NCBI GenBank assembly: GCA_041685555.1
Contig: JAWLFN010000055.1
Coordinates: 1 to 13,217 of the forward strand
Direction of reading: 5' to 3'
DNA from: PWQG01 sp041685555
GTDB lineage: Bacteria > Pseudomonadota > Gammaproteobacteria > Pseudomonadales > Pseudohongiellaceae
Length of the DNA stretch: 13,217 nt
The position numbers were made by a program, and so were the translations under genes. This document shows, piece after piece, positions 1-7,247 of the stretch (its first letter is position 1; every line of letters begins with the position of its first letter). The notes under the pieces were generated by a model, which was not told where the DNA came from, did no database searches, and saw nothing but the letters and a program-made list of their open reading frames with translations.

Positions 1-1
1 C

Positions 2-52
2 CTGTCCTCCGATCCGGAGCAGTCCGCCGATGAGTGGATGTCCGGCCGTTGA
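2..52 (+). CDS. C-terminal end of an unidentified upstream gene (partial)
   Basis: Reading frame 2 is open from the window edge and ends in TGA at 50-52, giving a 16-residue hydrophilic, acidic tail that ends DEWMSGR. A strong intrinsic terminator begins about 25 bases after the stop, which is what one expects behind a real gene on the plus strand. The piece is too short to identify, and frame 1 is also open for ten codons, so the assignment rests mainly on the position of the terminator. Confidence 0.4.
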   Translation: MSSDPEQSADEWMSGR

Positions 53-77
53 CCCGGACTCATGTTCTGTATTGAAG

Positions 78-110
78 AGTGGCCCGTTCCCGTGACGGGC
101 CATTTTTTTT
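78..110 (+). terminator. Rho-independent terminator
   Basis: A perfect 8-bp GC-rich stem, TGGCCCGT at 80-87 against ACGGGCCA at 95-102, encloses a 7-base loop and is followed by eight T residues at 103-110. The stem can be lengthened by pairing bases 78-79 with the first T residues. This is a textbook intrinsic terminator on the plus strand. It should end transcription from the upstream gene, so maeB would need its own promoter. Confidence 0.9.
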
Positions 111-144
111 GAGTGGTCACCGGCCCTGTCGAAATCGGGTAACG

Positions 145-173
145 TTTCGCCGTTTCCGGGGTCGCGATAGAAT
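145..173 (+). promoter_or_regulatory. Possible maeB promoter (weak -35)
   Basis: TAGAAT at 168-173 matches the sigma-70 -10 consensus at five of six positions and lies 44 bases before the maeB start. Seventeen bases upstream is TTTCGC, a poor -35 box. The strong terminator just before this region means a promoter must lie between about 111 and 217, and this is the best -10 I can see. The -35 assignment is doubtful, and activation by a regulator is possible. Confidence 0.35.
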
Positions 174-217
174 GGCCGTCCACCACGGGCCCACTATTCA
201 ATCCGGAAGCTGACAAC

Positions 218-2533
218 ATGTCCAACGATGATACGTTCCGCGACAGCGCGCTGCGCTACCATGCCGAACCGATGGCCGGAAAGCTGGCCATCCGTCCCAC
301 CAAACCACTGGCCAACAACCGGGACCTGTCCCGTGCCTACTCTCCCGGAGTCGCCTATGCCTGCGAGCTCATCGCCGACGATCCGGGCGAAGCAGCGCGA
401 CTGACGGTACGGGGTAACCTGGTGGCCGTGATCACCAACGGAACCGCCGTACTGGGTCTGGGCAACATCGGTCCGCTGGCCGCCAAGCCGGTCATGGAAG
501 GCAAGGCGGTGTTGTTCAAGAAGTTTGCCGACATCGACGTCTTTGATATCGAGATCCAGGAGACCGATGTGGACCGGCTCGTGGAGACGATCGCCGCGCT
601 GGAGCCGACATTCGGTGGCATCAATCTGGAGGACATCAAAGCGCCGGAATGTTTCCTGGTGGAAAGAAAGCTGCGCGATATCATGAACATTCCCGTGTTC
701 CATGATGATCAGCACGGTACGGCCATCGTGGCCGCCGCCGCCGTCTACAACGGTCTGCGCCTGGTGGAGAAGCGGTTCGAGGATCTGCGCGTGGTGGTGT
801 CCGGTGCCGGCGCGGCCAGTATCGCCTGTGTGGAGTTGCTGATGAGCATGGGCGTGCAGCGCGACAATGTCCGCATGCTGGACCGGCGTGGCGTCATCCA
901 TTCCGGGCGCGAGGAAGGGATGAACCCCTGGAAAGAGAAGTTCGCCGTCGACACGGACCAGCGCACAATGGATGACGTCATCGAGGGGGCGGACCTATTT
1001 CTTGGCCTGTCGGGCCCGGGTGTGCTCAATGCGGAGCAGGTCAAGCGGATGGCCCGCGATCCCCTGATTCTGGCCATGTCCAATCCCGTGCCGGAAATCA
1101 TGCCGGAAGAGGCACTCGCGGTACGGCCTGATGCCATTCTGGCGACCGGCCGATCCGATTATCCGAACCAGGTCAACAATGTTCTGTGTTTTCCGTTCAT
1201 TTTCCGTGGCGCACTGGATTGTGGCGCGACGCACATCAATGACGCCATGAAGCGTGCCTGTGTGCGTGCCATTGCTGATCTGGCGATGCGCGAAGCCTCC
1301 GAGACCGTGGCGAAGGCCTATGTGGGGGAAGAGCTGCGATTCGGTCGCGAGTACCTGATTCCCAAGCCTTTCGATCCCCGCCTGATCGAGGATGTGCCGC
1401 TGGCCGTGGTGCGTGCCGCAATGGAGAGCGGTGTTGCCACGCGCCCCGTGGTGGACATGGAGGGCTATCGCAATCGCCTCAGCGCCTATGTCAGTGGCAG
1501 CCGGCTGTTCATGCAACCCACCATCGAGGTGGCGCGGAAAAACCCGGCCCGCATTGTCTACGCCGAGGGCGAGAACGATGATGTACTGCTGGCGATGCAG
1601 GCGGTGGTTGATGAGCGGGTTGCCAAGCCCGTGCTGATCGGTCGACCGGCGATCATAGAAGAACGGATACGACGGATGGGGCTGCGACTGGAGCCGGGCG
1701 AGCATTTTGAGGTGTTCAACTCCGAAGAGGCCGATGTGCATGAGCGCTACTGGCAGTTCTACCATCACCACGTGGGGCGTTCCGGGGTATCGGCGGAAGC
1801 GGCCCGCAATGCCGTGCACAACAACAGTACCATCCTCGCCGCCGTCATGGTGGCGATGGGCGATGCCGACGGAATGATCTGCGGCAAGGTGGGTCGGTTT
1901 GATTCGCATCTGCGTGACATCCGGCCGATCATCAAATCAACCCGTTGTGGTGGTCACGTCTCCTCGGTCTGCGTCCTGCTGATGGATGATGGACCTGTCT
2001 TTCTGGCCGATCCGTTCGTCAACGTGGACCCGACCGAGGACGAGGTGGTGGAGATTGCCAGGGATGCGATCAGTTTTGTACAGAATTCATGTGACATCGA
2101 GCCGGTAGTGGCTCTGTTGTCACATTCCAATTTCGGCACCTACGAGGATACCTCTTCGCTAAAAATGAAGCAGGCCGCGCACCGACTGCGGAACGAGATG
2201 CCGGGCCTGCAGATCGACGGGGAAATGCATGCCTTCACCGCCCTGAACCCGGAGCTGAGGAAAACGGTTTTCGAGGGAGCCAACATCAAGGGACGCGCCA
2301 ATGTGCTGGTCATGCCGAATATGGATGCGGCGAGTATCACGCTGGGGCTGTTGCGTTCCTATACCAATGCCAGACTGATCGGTCCGTTTCTGCACGGGCT
2401 GCAAAAGCCGGCCCATATCCTGATTCCCTCAGTCAGTGGTCGGGGCATTCTCAACCTGACGGCGCTTGCCGTGGCGGACATACACAGGCGGCTGGCCGCC
2501 GCGCGTGTGAACGGTCAGGAGCAGGCCGGATGA
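218..2533 (+). CDS. maeB: NADP-dependent malic enzyme, MaeB type with C-terminal phosphotransacetylase-like domain
   Basis: Cytosolic oxidative decarboxylation of L-malate to pyruvate and CO2, normally with NADP+, which supplies NADPH and connects the TCA cycle with pyruvate. The 771-aa length is typical of the two-domain bacterial MaeB. The malic N-terminal domain spans about residues 18-155, with the YSPGV motif (Tyr41) and EGKAVLFKKF (Lys96), the pair expected to act as catalytic acid and base. GGINLEDI (Glu138, Asp139) and FHDDQHGTA (Asp163/Asp164) supply the divalent-metal ligands. A Rossmann NAD(P) domain follows, with SGAGAAS at 195-201 and SNPVPE at 289-293. From about residue 430 to the end is a phosphotransacetylase-like domain, which in studied MaeB proteins serves acetyl-CoA regulation rather than acyl transfer. 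GGAAG at 205-209 is a well-spaced ribosome binding site for this ATG. The gene appears monocistronic, between a terminator and a fresh promoter. Cofactor preference is assigned by family, not read from the sequence. Confidence 0.96.
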   Translation: MSNDDTFRDSALRYHAEPMAGKLAIRPTKPLANNRDLSRAYSPGVAYACELIADDPGEAARLTVRGNLVAVITNGTAVLGLGNIGPLAAKPVMEGKAVLFKKFADIDVFDIEIQETDVDRLVETIAALEPTFGGINLEDIKAPECFLVERKLRDIMNIPVFHDDQHGTAIVAAAAVYNGLRLVEKRFEDLRVVVSGAGAASIACVELLMSMGVQRDNVRMLDRRGVIHSGREEGMNPWKEKFAVDTDQRTMDDVIEGADLFLGLSGPGVLNAEQVKRMARDPLILAMSNPVPEIMPEEALAVRPDAILATGRSDYPNQVNNVLCFPFIFRGALDCGATHINDAMKRACVRAIADLAMREASETVAKAYVGEELRFGREYLIPKPFDPRLIEDVPLAVVRAAMESGVATRPVVDMEGYRNRLSAYVSGSRLFMQPTIEVARKNPARIVYAEGENDDVLLAMQAVVDERVAKPVLIGRPAIIEERIRRMGLRLEPGEHFEVFNSEEADVHERYWQFYHHHVGRSGVSAEAARNAVHNNSTILAAVMVAMGDADGMICGKVGRFDSHLRDIRPIIKSTRCGGHVSSVCVLLMDDGPVFLADPFVNVDPTEDEVVEIARDAISFVQNSCDIEPVVALLSHSNFGTYEDTSSLKMKQAAHRLRNEMPGLQIDGEMHAFTALNPELRKTVFEGANIKGRANVLVMPNMDAASITLGLLRSYTNARLIGPFLHGLQKPAHILIPSVSGRGILNLTALAVADIHRRLAAARVNGQEQAG

Positions 2534-2549
2534 AAGCCGGAACTGCAGT

Positions 2550-2558
2550 TGCTATACT
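2550..2558 (+). promoter_or_regulatory. Extended -10 promoter element before the ATP-grasp gene
   Basis: TGC followed by TATACT (2553-2558) is an extended -10 motif (TGn-TATAAT with five of six matches), located in the 121-bp gap after maeB. There is no good -35 box at the usual distance, which extended -10 promoters tolerate. Transcription from here would start near 2565 and leave a leader of about 90 bases. This would let the ATP-grasp gene and the gene after it be expressed apart from maeB. The assignment comes from motif and position only. Confidence 0.5.
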
Positions 2559-2598
2559 GGCCCGGTAGGGTCCGAAGGGACATCGGATTGTATTGAAA

Positions 2599-2625
2599 GC
2601 CAGCGTGGTCACAAGCCACGCAGGC
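2599..2625 (+). other. Imperfect hairpin in the leader of the ATP-grasp gene
   Basis: GCC-A-GCGTGG (2599-2608) can pair with CCACGC-A-GGC (2616-2625), giving nine base pairs with one A/A mismatch around a 7-base loop. A short GTCC/GGAC stem with a GAAG loop lies just upstream at 2570-2581. Only a four-T run follows the large hairpin a few bases later (2631-2634), so it is a weak terminator at best. It could be a leaky maeB terminator or a leader structure of the next transcript. I do not recognise it as a known riboswitch. Confidence 0.45.
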
Positions 2626-2654
2626 AACATTTTGCCAACCGCGGGAGCCTGAAC

Positions 2655-3878
2655 ATGAAAAAGGATCCGACCAAGGGGTATGTAGCGCTGCTGGGCTGGA
2701 GCCTGGCGGCTGTGGAAGCTGCCGAGGATTTTGATCGCCGTTATGTGGTGGTGGCACCTGACTGGGCGGAAGAGTACTGCGGGAAACACGACATTCCCTA
2801 CATACCGTGGAACTTTGAGCGACTCAATGACCGTTCCGTGGAGATCGCGCAGTTACTGCAGGAAAAGGGTGTTGATGTTGCCATCCCACTGTTCGAGGAG
2901 ACGGTGGAGTGGGCCGGCGCCATCAATTCTGTGCTCATGGACAACCCCCGGCTGTTCGGCCAATCCATTCTGTTTCGTGACAAGGCGCTGATGAAGCGAC
3001 GCGCACAGCTGGGTGGTATCCGGGTGGGCATCTTCGAGGAGGCTCATGAGAAGGACGATGTGATCCGGTTTCTGAAGCGGGTCAATCAGACGCTGCTCAA
3101 GCTGGATGGGGACCCGAACGATCCCATCCACCTGAAGGCCTTTGACAAGGCCGGCTGTCTGGGTCATCGGGTGATCCGGACCCCGGATGAGGTCGATACC
3201 ATCCCGGATGAAGAGTTCCCGGTGTTGATGGAAAGTCATCTGGATGGTTGGGAATTTGCGGTCGAGGCCTGGGTGCACGACGGAAAGATCCGGTTTCTGA
3301 ATATTTCAGAATATGTGACATTGGGATATTCTGTGTTTGTGCCAGCCACTCCGGAGCTGGAGAGCTGGCGTGCCCAGATCACCAGGCAGATCGAGAAACT
3401 GATCAAAACCTTCGATATCCGGTTCGGATTCATCCATCCCGAGTACTTCGTCACCAGTGACGGGGAAATGTATTTTGGTGAGGTAGCCTACAGGCCGCCC
3501 GGCTTCAAGGTGTTCGAATTGATGGAGCGGGTCTATGGCTTCAACGCGTATCAGGCTCTCATTCTGACTTTCGACCCGAAGGCCACGGATGAAGAAGTGG
3601 CGGGATTCTTTCCGAAGGAAGTGGTGGATGCGAAATGCTACGCCGGCTGTTTTGGCGTCTACCCTCGACGCCGAGTGGTCAGTACACTGGAGATTCCCGA
3701 AGAGACCGAACAGCATGAGTACTTCGAATCTCATGAGCTGACACCACCGCTTGAGGAGACGGTCACCAAGCGCACCGCTTTCGGTACACACTGGGGGCTG
3801 GTGTATTTCAAGGGCGATGACCCGTATCGCCTGCGGGACCTGCTGAAGCATCAGGAAGAGCTGGATTTCTATGTGTGA
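2655..3878 (+). CDS. ATP-grasp ligase-like protein of unknown substrate
   Basis: A 407-aa protein that I read as an ATP-grasp enzyme, a family that activates a carboxylate as an acyl-phosphate and joins it to an amine or thiol. Residues 1-95 resemble the Rossmann-like pre-ATP-grasp region. The nucleotide-binding part shows Lys161 with KAFDKAGCLG (161-170) in the place of the lysine and Gly-rich loop. The hinge segment is LMESHLDGWEFAVEAW (191-206). The metal-binding end is HPEYF (261-265, Glu263) and GEVAYRPPG (275-283, Glu276, Arg280). The usual Asn of the E-x-N-x-R motif is Ala278, a change also known in PurK-type members. There is no signal peptide, so it should be cytosolic. GGGAG at 2643-2647 is a good ribosome binding site. 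The next gene starts 30 bp after the stop, so the two are probably co-transcribed. The fold call is fairly firm; the substrate is unknown. Confidence 0.8.
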   Translation: MKKDPTKGYVALLGWSLAAVEAAEDFDRRYVVVAPDWAEEYCGKHDIPYIPWNFERLNDRSVEIAQLLQEKGVDVAIPLFEETVEWAGAINSVLMDNPRLFGQSILFRDKALMKRRAQLGGIRVGIFEEAHEKDDVIRFLKRVNQTLLKLDGDPNDPIHLKAFDKAGCLGHRVIRTPDEVDTIPDEEFPVLMESHLDGWEFAVEAWVHDGKIRFLNISEYVTLGYSVFVPATPELESWRAQITRQIEKLIKTFDIRFGFIHPEYFVTSDGEMYFGEVAYRPPGFKVFELMERVYGFNAYQALILTFDPKATDEEVAGFFPKEVVDAKCYAGCFGVYPRRRVVSTLEIPEETEQHEYFESHELTPPLEETVTKRTAFGTHWGLVYFKGDDPYRLRDLLKHQEELDFYV

Positions 3879-3908
3879 CGTCGGCTATCGGCCGGTCAGA
3901 GGCAGTGT

Positions 3909-5972
3909 ATGAATGATCACGGGGGGCAGGCCCGGGAGGGCCTGACAGCGCAGTCGCCAATGACTGGTGAAAACAGCGCTGCAAACGATGCGCTGCTGGC
4001 CCGCTTTCTGGGGCGATTTGATGAGGCATTGCAGATACTGGCTCGGGCCCGCGGTTTTGCCAAACCCGGCAAGTTGCGGCGTGTACTGGATGCAGCGCGC
4101 TCGGTCCTGGGCGTGGAGGGCGGCTGTGCGGCGTTGGAAGAGCGGGCCGAGGCCATTGAGCGTGCAGGGCTATTCGAAGGCTCGGACTGGGCCAGTCCGC
4201 GGAGCCTGGTGCCGTCACTGACACGGGGGTCGCTGCGCAGTGCCGATGTGGACACGTTGGTTATCGAGACGCTCAGCGAGTTGCGGTTGCTGGCGGTGGC
4301 ATGTGGCAGTTTCCGCCATCCCGATGTGTCCAGTGAGCAGGCGCATCATTTCCTGACGCAGGTGCTGGCACTCAACCTGGAGCTGCTGTTCCAGGGGCCG
4401 GATGAAGAGCGGCGGGTGGTCCAGGGCCGCATGGCGATCATTCCGCAACTGCTCTTTCAGCACCTGGTCGAGCGCATCGGTTATGAACACATCATCGACA
4501 GTCTGATTGACGAGATCTGGCGGGTTCTCAAGCAGAGGCCGATTCAGGTCGCTTCCGTCAGACAGATGATCACTCAGATCGCCATCTGCCAGGCCAATCC
4601 CGACATTGAGTTCGGCAGCAGTGGGCAGGGCGCGGACCGCCTGGTCAGCGCGCTGTTCGGGCCGACGGAAGCCAGCCGCGAGGATCCCGGTCTCGACGCT
4701 TATCTGGAGCGGCTCGAGAGGATGGATGTGGCGGCACTGCAGTATGAGGCCACCGGCTCGGCCAGGGCCATGCACGATACCGGTCTGGTGTCGGCTTACC
4801 ACGCAACATTGATCCGTTTCCTGGTTGATGGCGAGGAGCGCGCGCAGCTTCTGCATGAGGCCATGGGGCTGTCCAGCACCGGACGCGAGTGTCTGCTGTG
4901 CTATCGCAAACTGGTCAACGAGTTGATCCGCAAGGCGGTTCATCCGGAAACACCACAGGCATTGTACGGCCTCACACTGATGCTGGAGCGGGGTATTCTG
5001 TACCAGCCAGCCGTTGCCCCCGCTTTGTGGAGACAGCTGGCGCTTCCCCTGTGTAAGACGGCAAGGGAACGACTGTCGCTGGTGTATGGCGACCAGCAAC
5101 CACCCAATGTGCATCTTCTGGAAGGCGTACTCTGCCTGCTAGGCCTTCCCCTGGGGGTCGGGCAGGGCAACAACCCCACCTGTCAGTCGGCCCGGGCCCT
5201 GTCCATGTGGGCGTACAGCGATCCCGACTATCTGTTGCAGATGGTGGTCTGGGCCGCGCGGGACGACGAGATCGTCATGCACTTCGAGGGTGAGGCGATT
5301 TCCTCGCGGGAAAGTCTGGGGGGTGTGGCGGACACATTGCACCTGGATCTGGATCCTGTGTCGCTGCTGGTGGTTCCGCATCTTGATCGCATCTATGCGG
5401 AAATGGTGCGACGGTGCGAGGACAGGAACCAGGATCCGCACCGCTGGGTTAATCCGGAGTTCCACGGCTGGTGGTCGGGACGCGGGTTCCATATTGCCGT
5501 GGACGTGGCCACGGGCAAGCTGAAGGATCTGGAATCGTTTTTGCGTTACTTCCATGCCTGCTATCATCCTTACTACAACGGCAATCAGCCGGTGATCCAT
5601 CCGCAACCGGCGGGGATTGCCGTGACCGATACCTCGGCGCGTTTCATCGGCTGGCACGCGATCAGTCTGCTGCGGGTCGCCCTCGATCCCGAGAACATCA
5701 TGCGCGTGTATTTCTACAATCCCAATAATGACAGTGGACAGGACTGGGGTAACGGCGTGGTGGTCAGTACCGCCGGCAAGGGGGAGCGATTCGGCGAAGC
5801 GTCACTGCCATTCGGGCAGTTCGCTTCGCGCCTGTACATATTTCATTATGATCCGCTTGAACCGGGCGAACCGGATGGTGTTGATGCCGATACGCTCCGC
5901 GAAGTCGTCGCCAGCGTCCATGAGAGCTGGGGCGCCGATCGACGTGATGATGAGAATGCCGGGACGGACTGA
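3909..5972 (+). CDS. Unrecognised 687-aa protein with a possible papain-like cysteine peptidase/transferase domain
   Basis: I do not recognise this family. Residues 1 to about 400 look helical and soluble, with no signal peptide or clear membrane segment. The C-terminal third carries residues arranged like a clan CA cysteine enzyme. Cys425 sits in GNNPTCQSARALSMW, at what looks like the start of a helix. His583 is in GWHAISLLRV and Asn604 in FYNPNNDSGQDWG. The Cys-to-His gap (158) and His-to-Asn gap (21) are close to those of papain (about 134 and 16). The segment after His583 reads like the strand-turn-strand end of C39 or papain-like folds. That role is inference: no known family was matched, and it could be a transferase or a non-catalytic scaffold. 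AGAGG at 3898-3902 lies six bases before this ATG and supports the start; Met18 is an alternative. It follows the ATP-grasp gene closely, so the two products probably act together. Its stop abuts the stop of the convergent thiolase gene. Confidence 0.75.
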   Translation: MNDHGGQAREGLTAQSPMTGENSAANDALLARFLGRFDEALQILARARGFAKPGKLRRVLDAARSVLGVEGGCAALEERAEAIERAGLFEGSDWASPRSLVPSLTRGSLRSADVDTLVIETLSELRLLAVACGSFRHPDVSSEQAHHFLTQVLALNLELLFQGPDEERRVVQGRMAIIPQLLFQHLVERIGYEHIIDSLIDEIWRVLKQRPIQVASVRQMITQIAICQANPDIEFGSSGQGADRLVSALFGPTEASREDPGLDAYLERLERMDVAALQYEATGSARAMHDTGLVSAYHATLIRFLVDGEERAQLLHEAMGLSSTGRECLLCYRKLVNELIRKAVHPETPQALYGLTLMLERGILYQPAVAPALWRQLALPLCKTARERLSLVYGDQQPPNVHLLEGVLCLLGLPLGVGQGNNPTCQSARALSMWAYSDPDYLLQMVVWAARDDEIVMHFEGEAISSRESLGGVADTLHLDLDPVSLLVVPHLDRIYAEMVRRCEDRNQDPHRWVNPEFHGWWSGRGFHIAVDVATGKLKDLESFLRYFHACYHPYYNGNQPVIHPQPAGIAVTDTSARFIGWHAISLLRVALDPENIMRVYFYNPNNDSGQDWGNGVVVSTAGKGERFGEASLPFGQFASRLYIFHYDPLEPGEPDGVDADTLREVVASVHESWGADRRDDENAGTD

Positions 5973-5979
5973 TCAGTCC
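5966..5979. repeat. Perfect palindrome spanning two convergent stop codons
   Basis: GGACTGATCAGTCC is a 14-bp perfect inverted repeat centred exactly on the junction of the two genes. Its middle TGA|TCA supplies the stop codon of the 687-aa gene on the plus strand and that of the thiolase on the minus strand. With one bulged C the symmetry extends to ACG/CGT. No T-tract follows on either strand, so it is not a normal intrinsic terminator. It may be partly chance, since abutting TGA stops are self-complementary. Confidence 0.6.
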
Positions 5980-7247
5980 CGTTCCAGGATCGCCGCCACG
6001 CCCATTCCGCCCGCTGTGCAGACTGACAGCAGGCCGCGGCCCTTGCCCTTGCGTTCCAGCAGTTCGCCGAGATTGCCCATGACCCGGGCACCGGTGGCCG
6101 CAAACGGGTGACCGAAGGCCAGAGAACCGCCCTTGACATTCATCCTGTCGCGGTCGATCGCTCCCAGCGCACCATCCAGACCAAGCCGGTCGCGGCAATA
6201 TGCCTCGTTCTCCCAGGCCTTCAGAGTGCACAGTGTCTGGGCGGCAAAGGCCTCGTGGATTTCGTAGAAATCGAAATCCTGCAGCGCCAGGGACTGGCGC
6301 TGCAGCAGTTCGGCCACGGCAACGGTGGGGGCCATCAGCAGCCCCTCGTCATGCACATGATCCACCGCGCTGGAGCGGCCAGCGGTCAACCAGGCCTGCA
6401 CGGGCAGGTCGTGTTTCTCGGCATAGGCCTCGCTGACCAGCAACACGGCAGCCGAGCCATCCGTGAGCGGTGTGCTGTTGCCCGCGGTGAGCGTGCCGGT
6501 TTCCTGGTCGAACGCCGGTTTCAATGTGGCCAGTTTCTCCAGGCTGGAGTCGGGACGGATGTTGTTGTCCCGACTGACGTCGTGGAAAGGAATGACCTGC
6601 TCGTCGAAAAAGCCCTCATCATAGGCGCTTGCGGCATTGTGGTGGCTTTCCAGCGCCAGCTGATCCTGCTCCTGTCGTGAGATGCTCCATTCCCGTGCCA
6701 TGCGCTCGCAGTGTTCGCCCATTGACAGGCCGGTGCGGGGTTCTGCATTGGCCGGTGCCTGGGGAGCCAGCTCGCGCAGTCGCAGGCCGCGAAAGGCGCC
6801 CAGTCTCCCTTTCAACCCTTTGGCCCGATTCATCTGCAACAGACGCTTTTTCAGCCGCTCACGCAGTACCAGCGGAATATCACTGGTGGTATCCGTTCCA
6901 GCGGCGATGGCACAGTCAATCTGCCCGCTGGCGATGCGCCCGGCGGCCAGCAGGGCGCCCTGCAGGGAGGTGCCACAGGCCATCTGCAGTGTGGTGGCCG
7001 GAGTCAGTGGGGAGAGGGAGGTGCTCAGTACCGCTTCGCGCGCCAGGTTCCAGTCCTTGGAGTGCTTGGTGACGGCGCCGGCCAGTACTTCGTCGACTTT
7101 CCGACCGCCAAGGTCGTACTTGTCCACCAGGCGCTGCAGCGTATCGGACAGCATGTCCAGATTGCTTAGCTGCGCGTAGGCCGTATTGGAGCGGCAGAAG
7201 GGAATGCGTGCGCCGCCGACGACGGCGACCCGTGTCAGTGATGTCAT
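5973..7247 (-). CDS. fadI: Acetyl-CoA C-acyltransferase (3-ketoacyl-CoA thiolase), FadI type
   Basis: Last step of beta-oxidation: thiolytic cleavage of 3-ketoacyl-CoA by CoA to give acetyl-CoA and an acyl-CoA two carbons shorter. The 424-aa length is closer to FadI (about 436) than to FadA (about 387). The nucleophile is Cys91 in QMACGTSLQG. His331 is in the EIHEAFA motif typical of the FadI/trifunctional-beta branch, His380 in AFGHPFAATGAR, and Cys410 in CTAGGMG. The segment FRGLRLREL (152-160) and the motif DNNIRPDSSLEKLA also resemble FadI. The start codon overlaps the stop of the FadJ-like gene as ATGA (7244-7247). There is no clear ribosome binding site before it, so translation is probably coupled. 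The alpha and beta proteins are expected to form a multienzyme complex. Subfamily is assigned by motif and length, from memory of E. coli FadI. Confidence 0.93.
   Translation of the reverse strand: MTSLTRVAVVGGARIPFCRSNTAYAQLSNLDMLSDTLQRLVDKYDLGGRKVDEVLAGAVTKHSKDWNLAREAVLSTSLSPLTPATTLQMACGTSLQGALLAAGRIASGQIDCAIAAGTDTTSDIPLVLRERLKKRLLQMNRAKGLKGRLGAFRGLRLRELAPQAPANAEPRTGLSMGEHCERMAREWSISRQEQDQLALESHHNAASAYDEGFFDEQVIPFHDVSRDNNIRPDSSLEKLATLKPAFDQETGTLTAGNSTPLTDGSAAVLLVSEAYAEKHDLPVQAWLTAGRSSAVDHVHDEGLLMAPTVAVAELLQRQSLALQDFDFYEIHEAFAAQTLCTLKAWENEAYCRDRLGLDGALGAIDRDRMNVKGGSLAFGHPFAATGARVMGNLGELLERKGKGRGLLSVCTAGGMGVAAILERD

Noticed and set aside
143..156. CGTTTC repeated twice upstream of maeB as a regulator site
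   Set aside because: The copies are direct and short, and do not match a known operator well enough; chance is likely.
995..1909. A 304-codon open frame on the minus strand inside maeB
   Set aside because: It is antisense to conserved malic enzyme and phosphotransacetylase-like coding sequence, with biased composition and no recognisable motifs.
2599..2634. The hairpin before the ATP-grasp gene as a full intrinsic terminator for maeB
   Set aside because: The stem has an internal mismatch and only four T residues, a few bases away from it, so it is listed as a structure and not as a terminator.
4215..5114. A 299-codon minus-strand frame opposite the 687-aa gene
   Set aside because: Because the 687-aa protein is itself unrecognised I compared the two. 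The plus-strand frame is much longer, has a good ribosome binding site, follows the ATP-grasp gene in the same direction and has normal protein composition. The minus frame is His/Gln-rich like other shadows.
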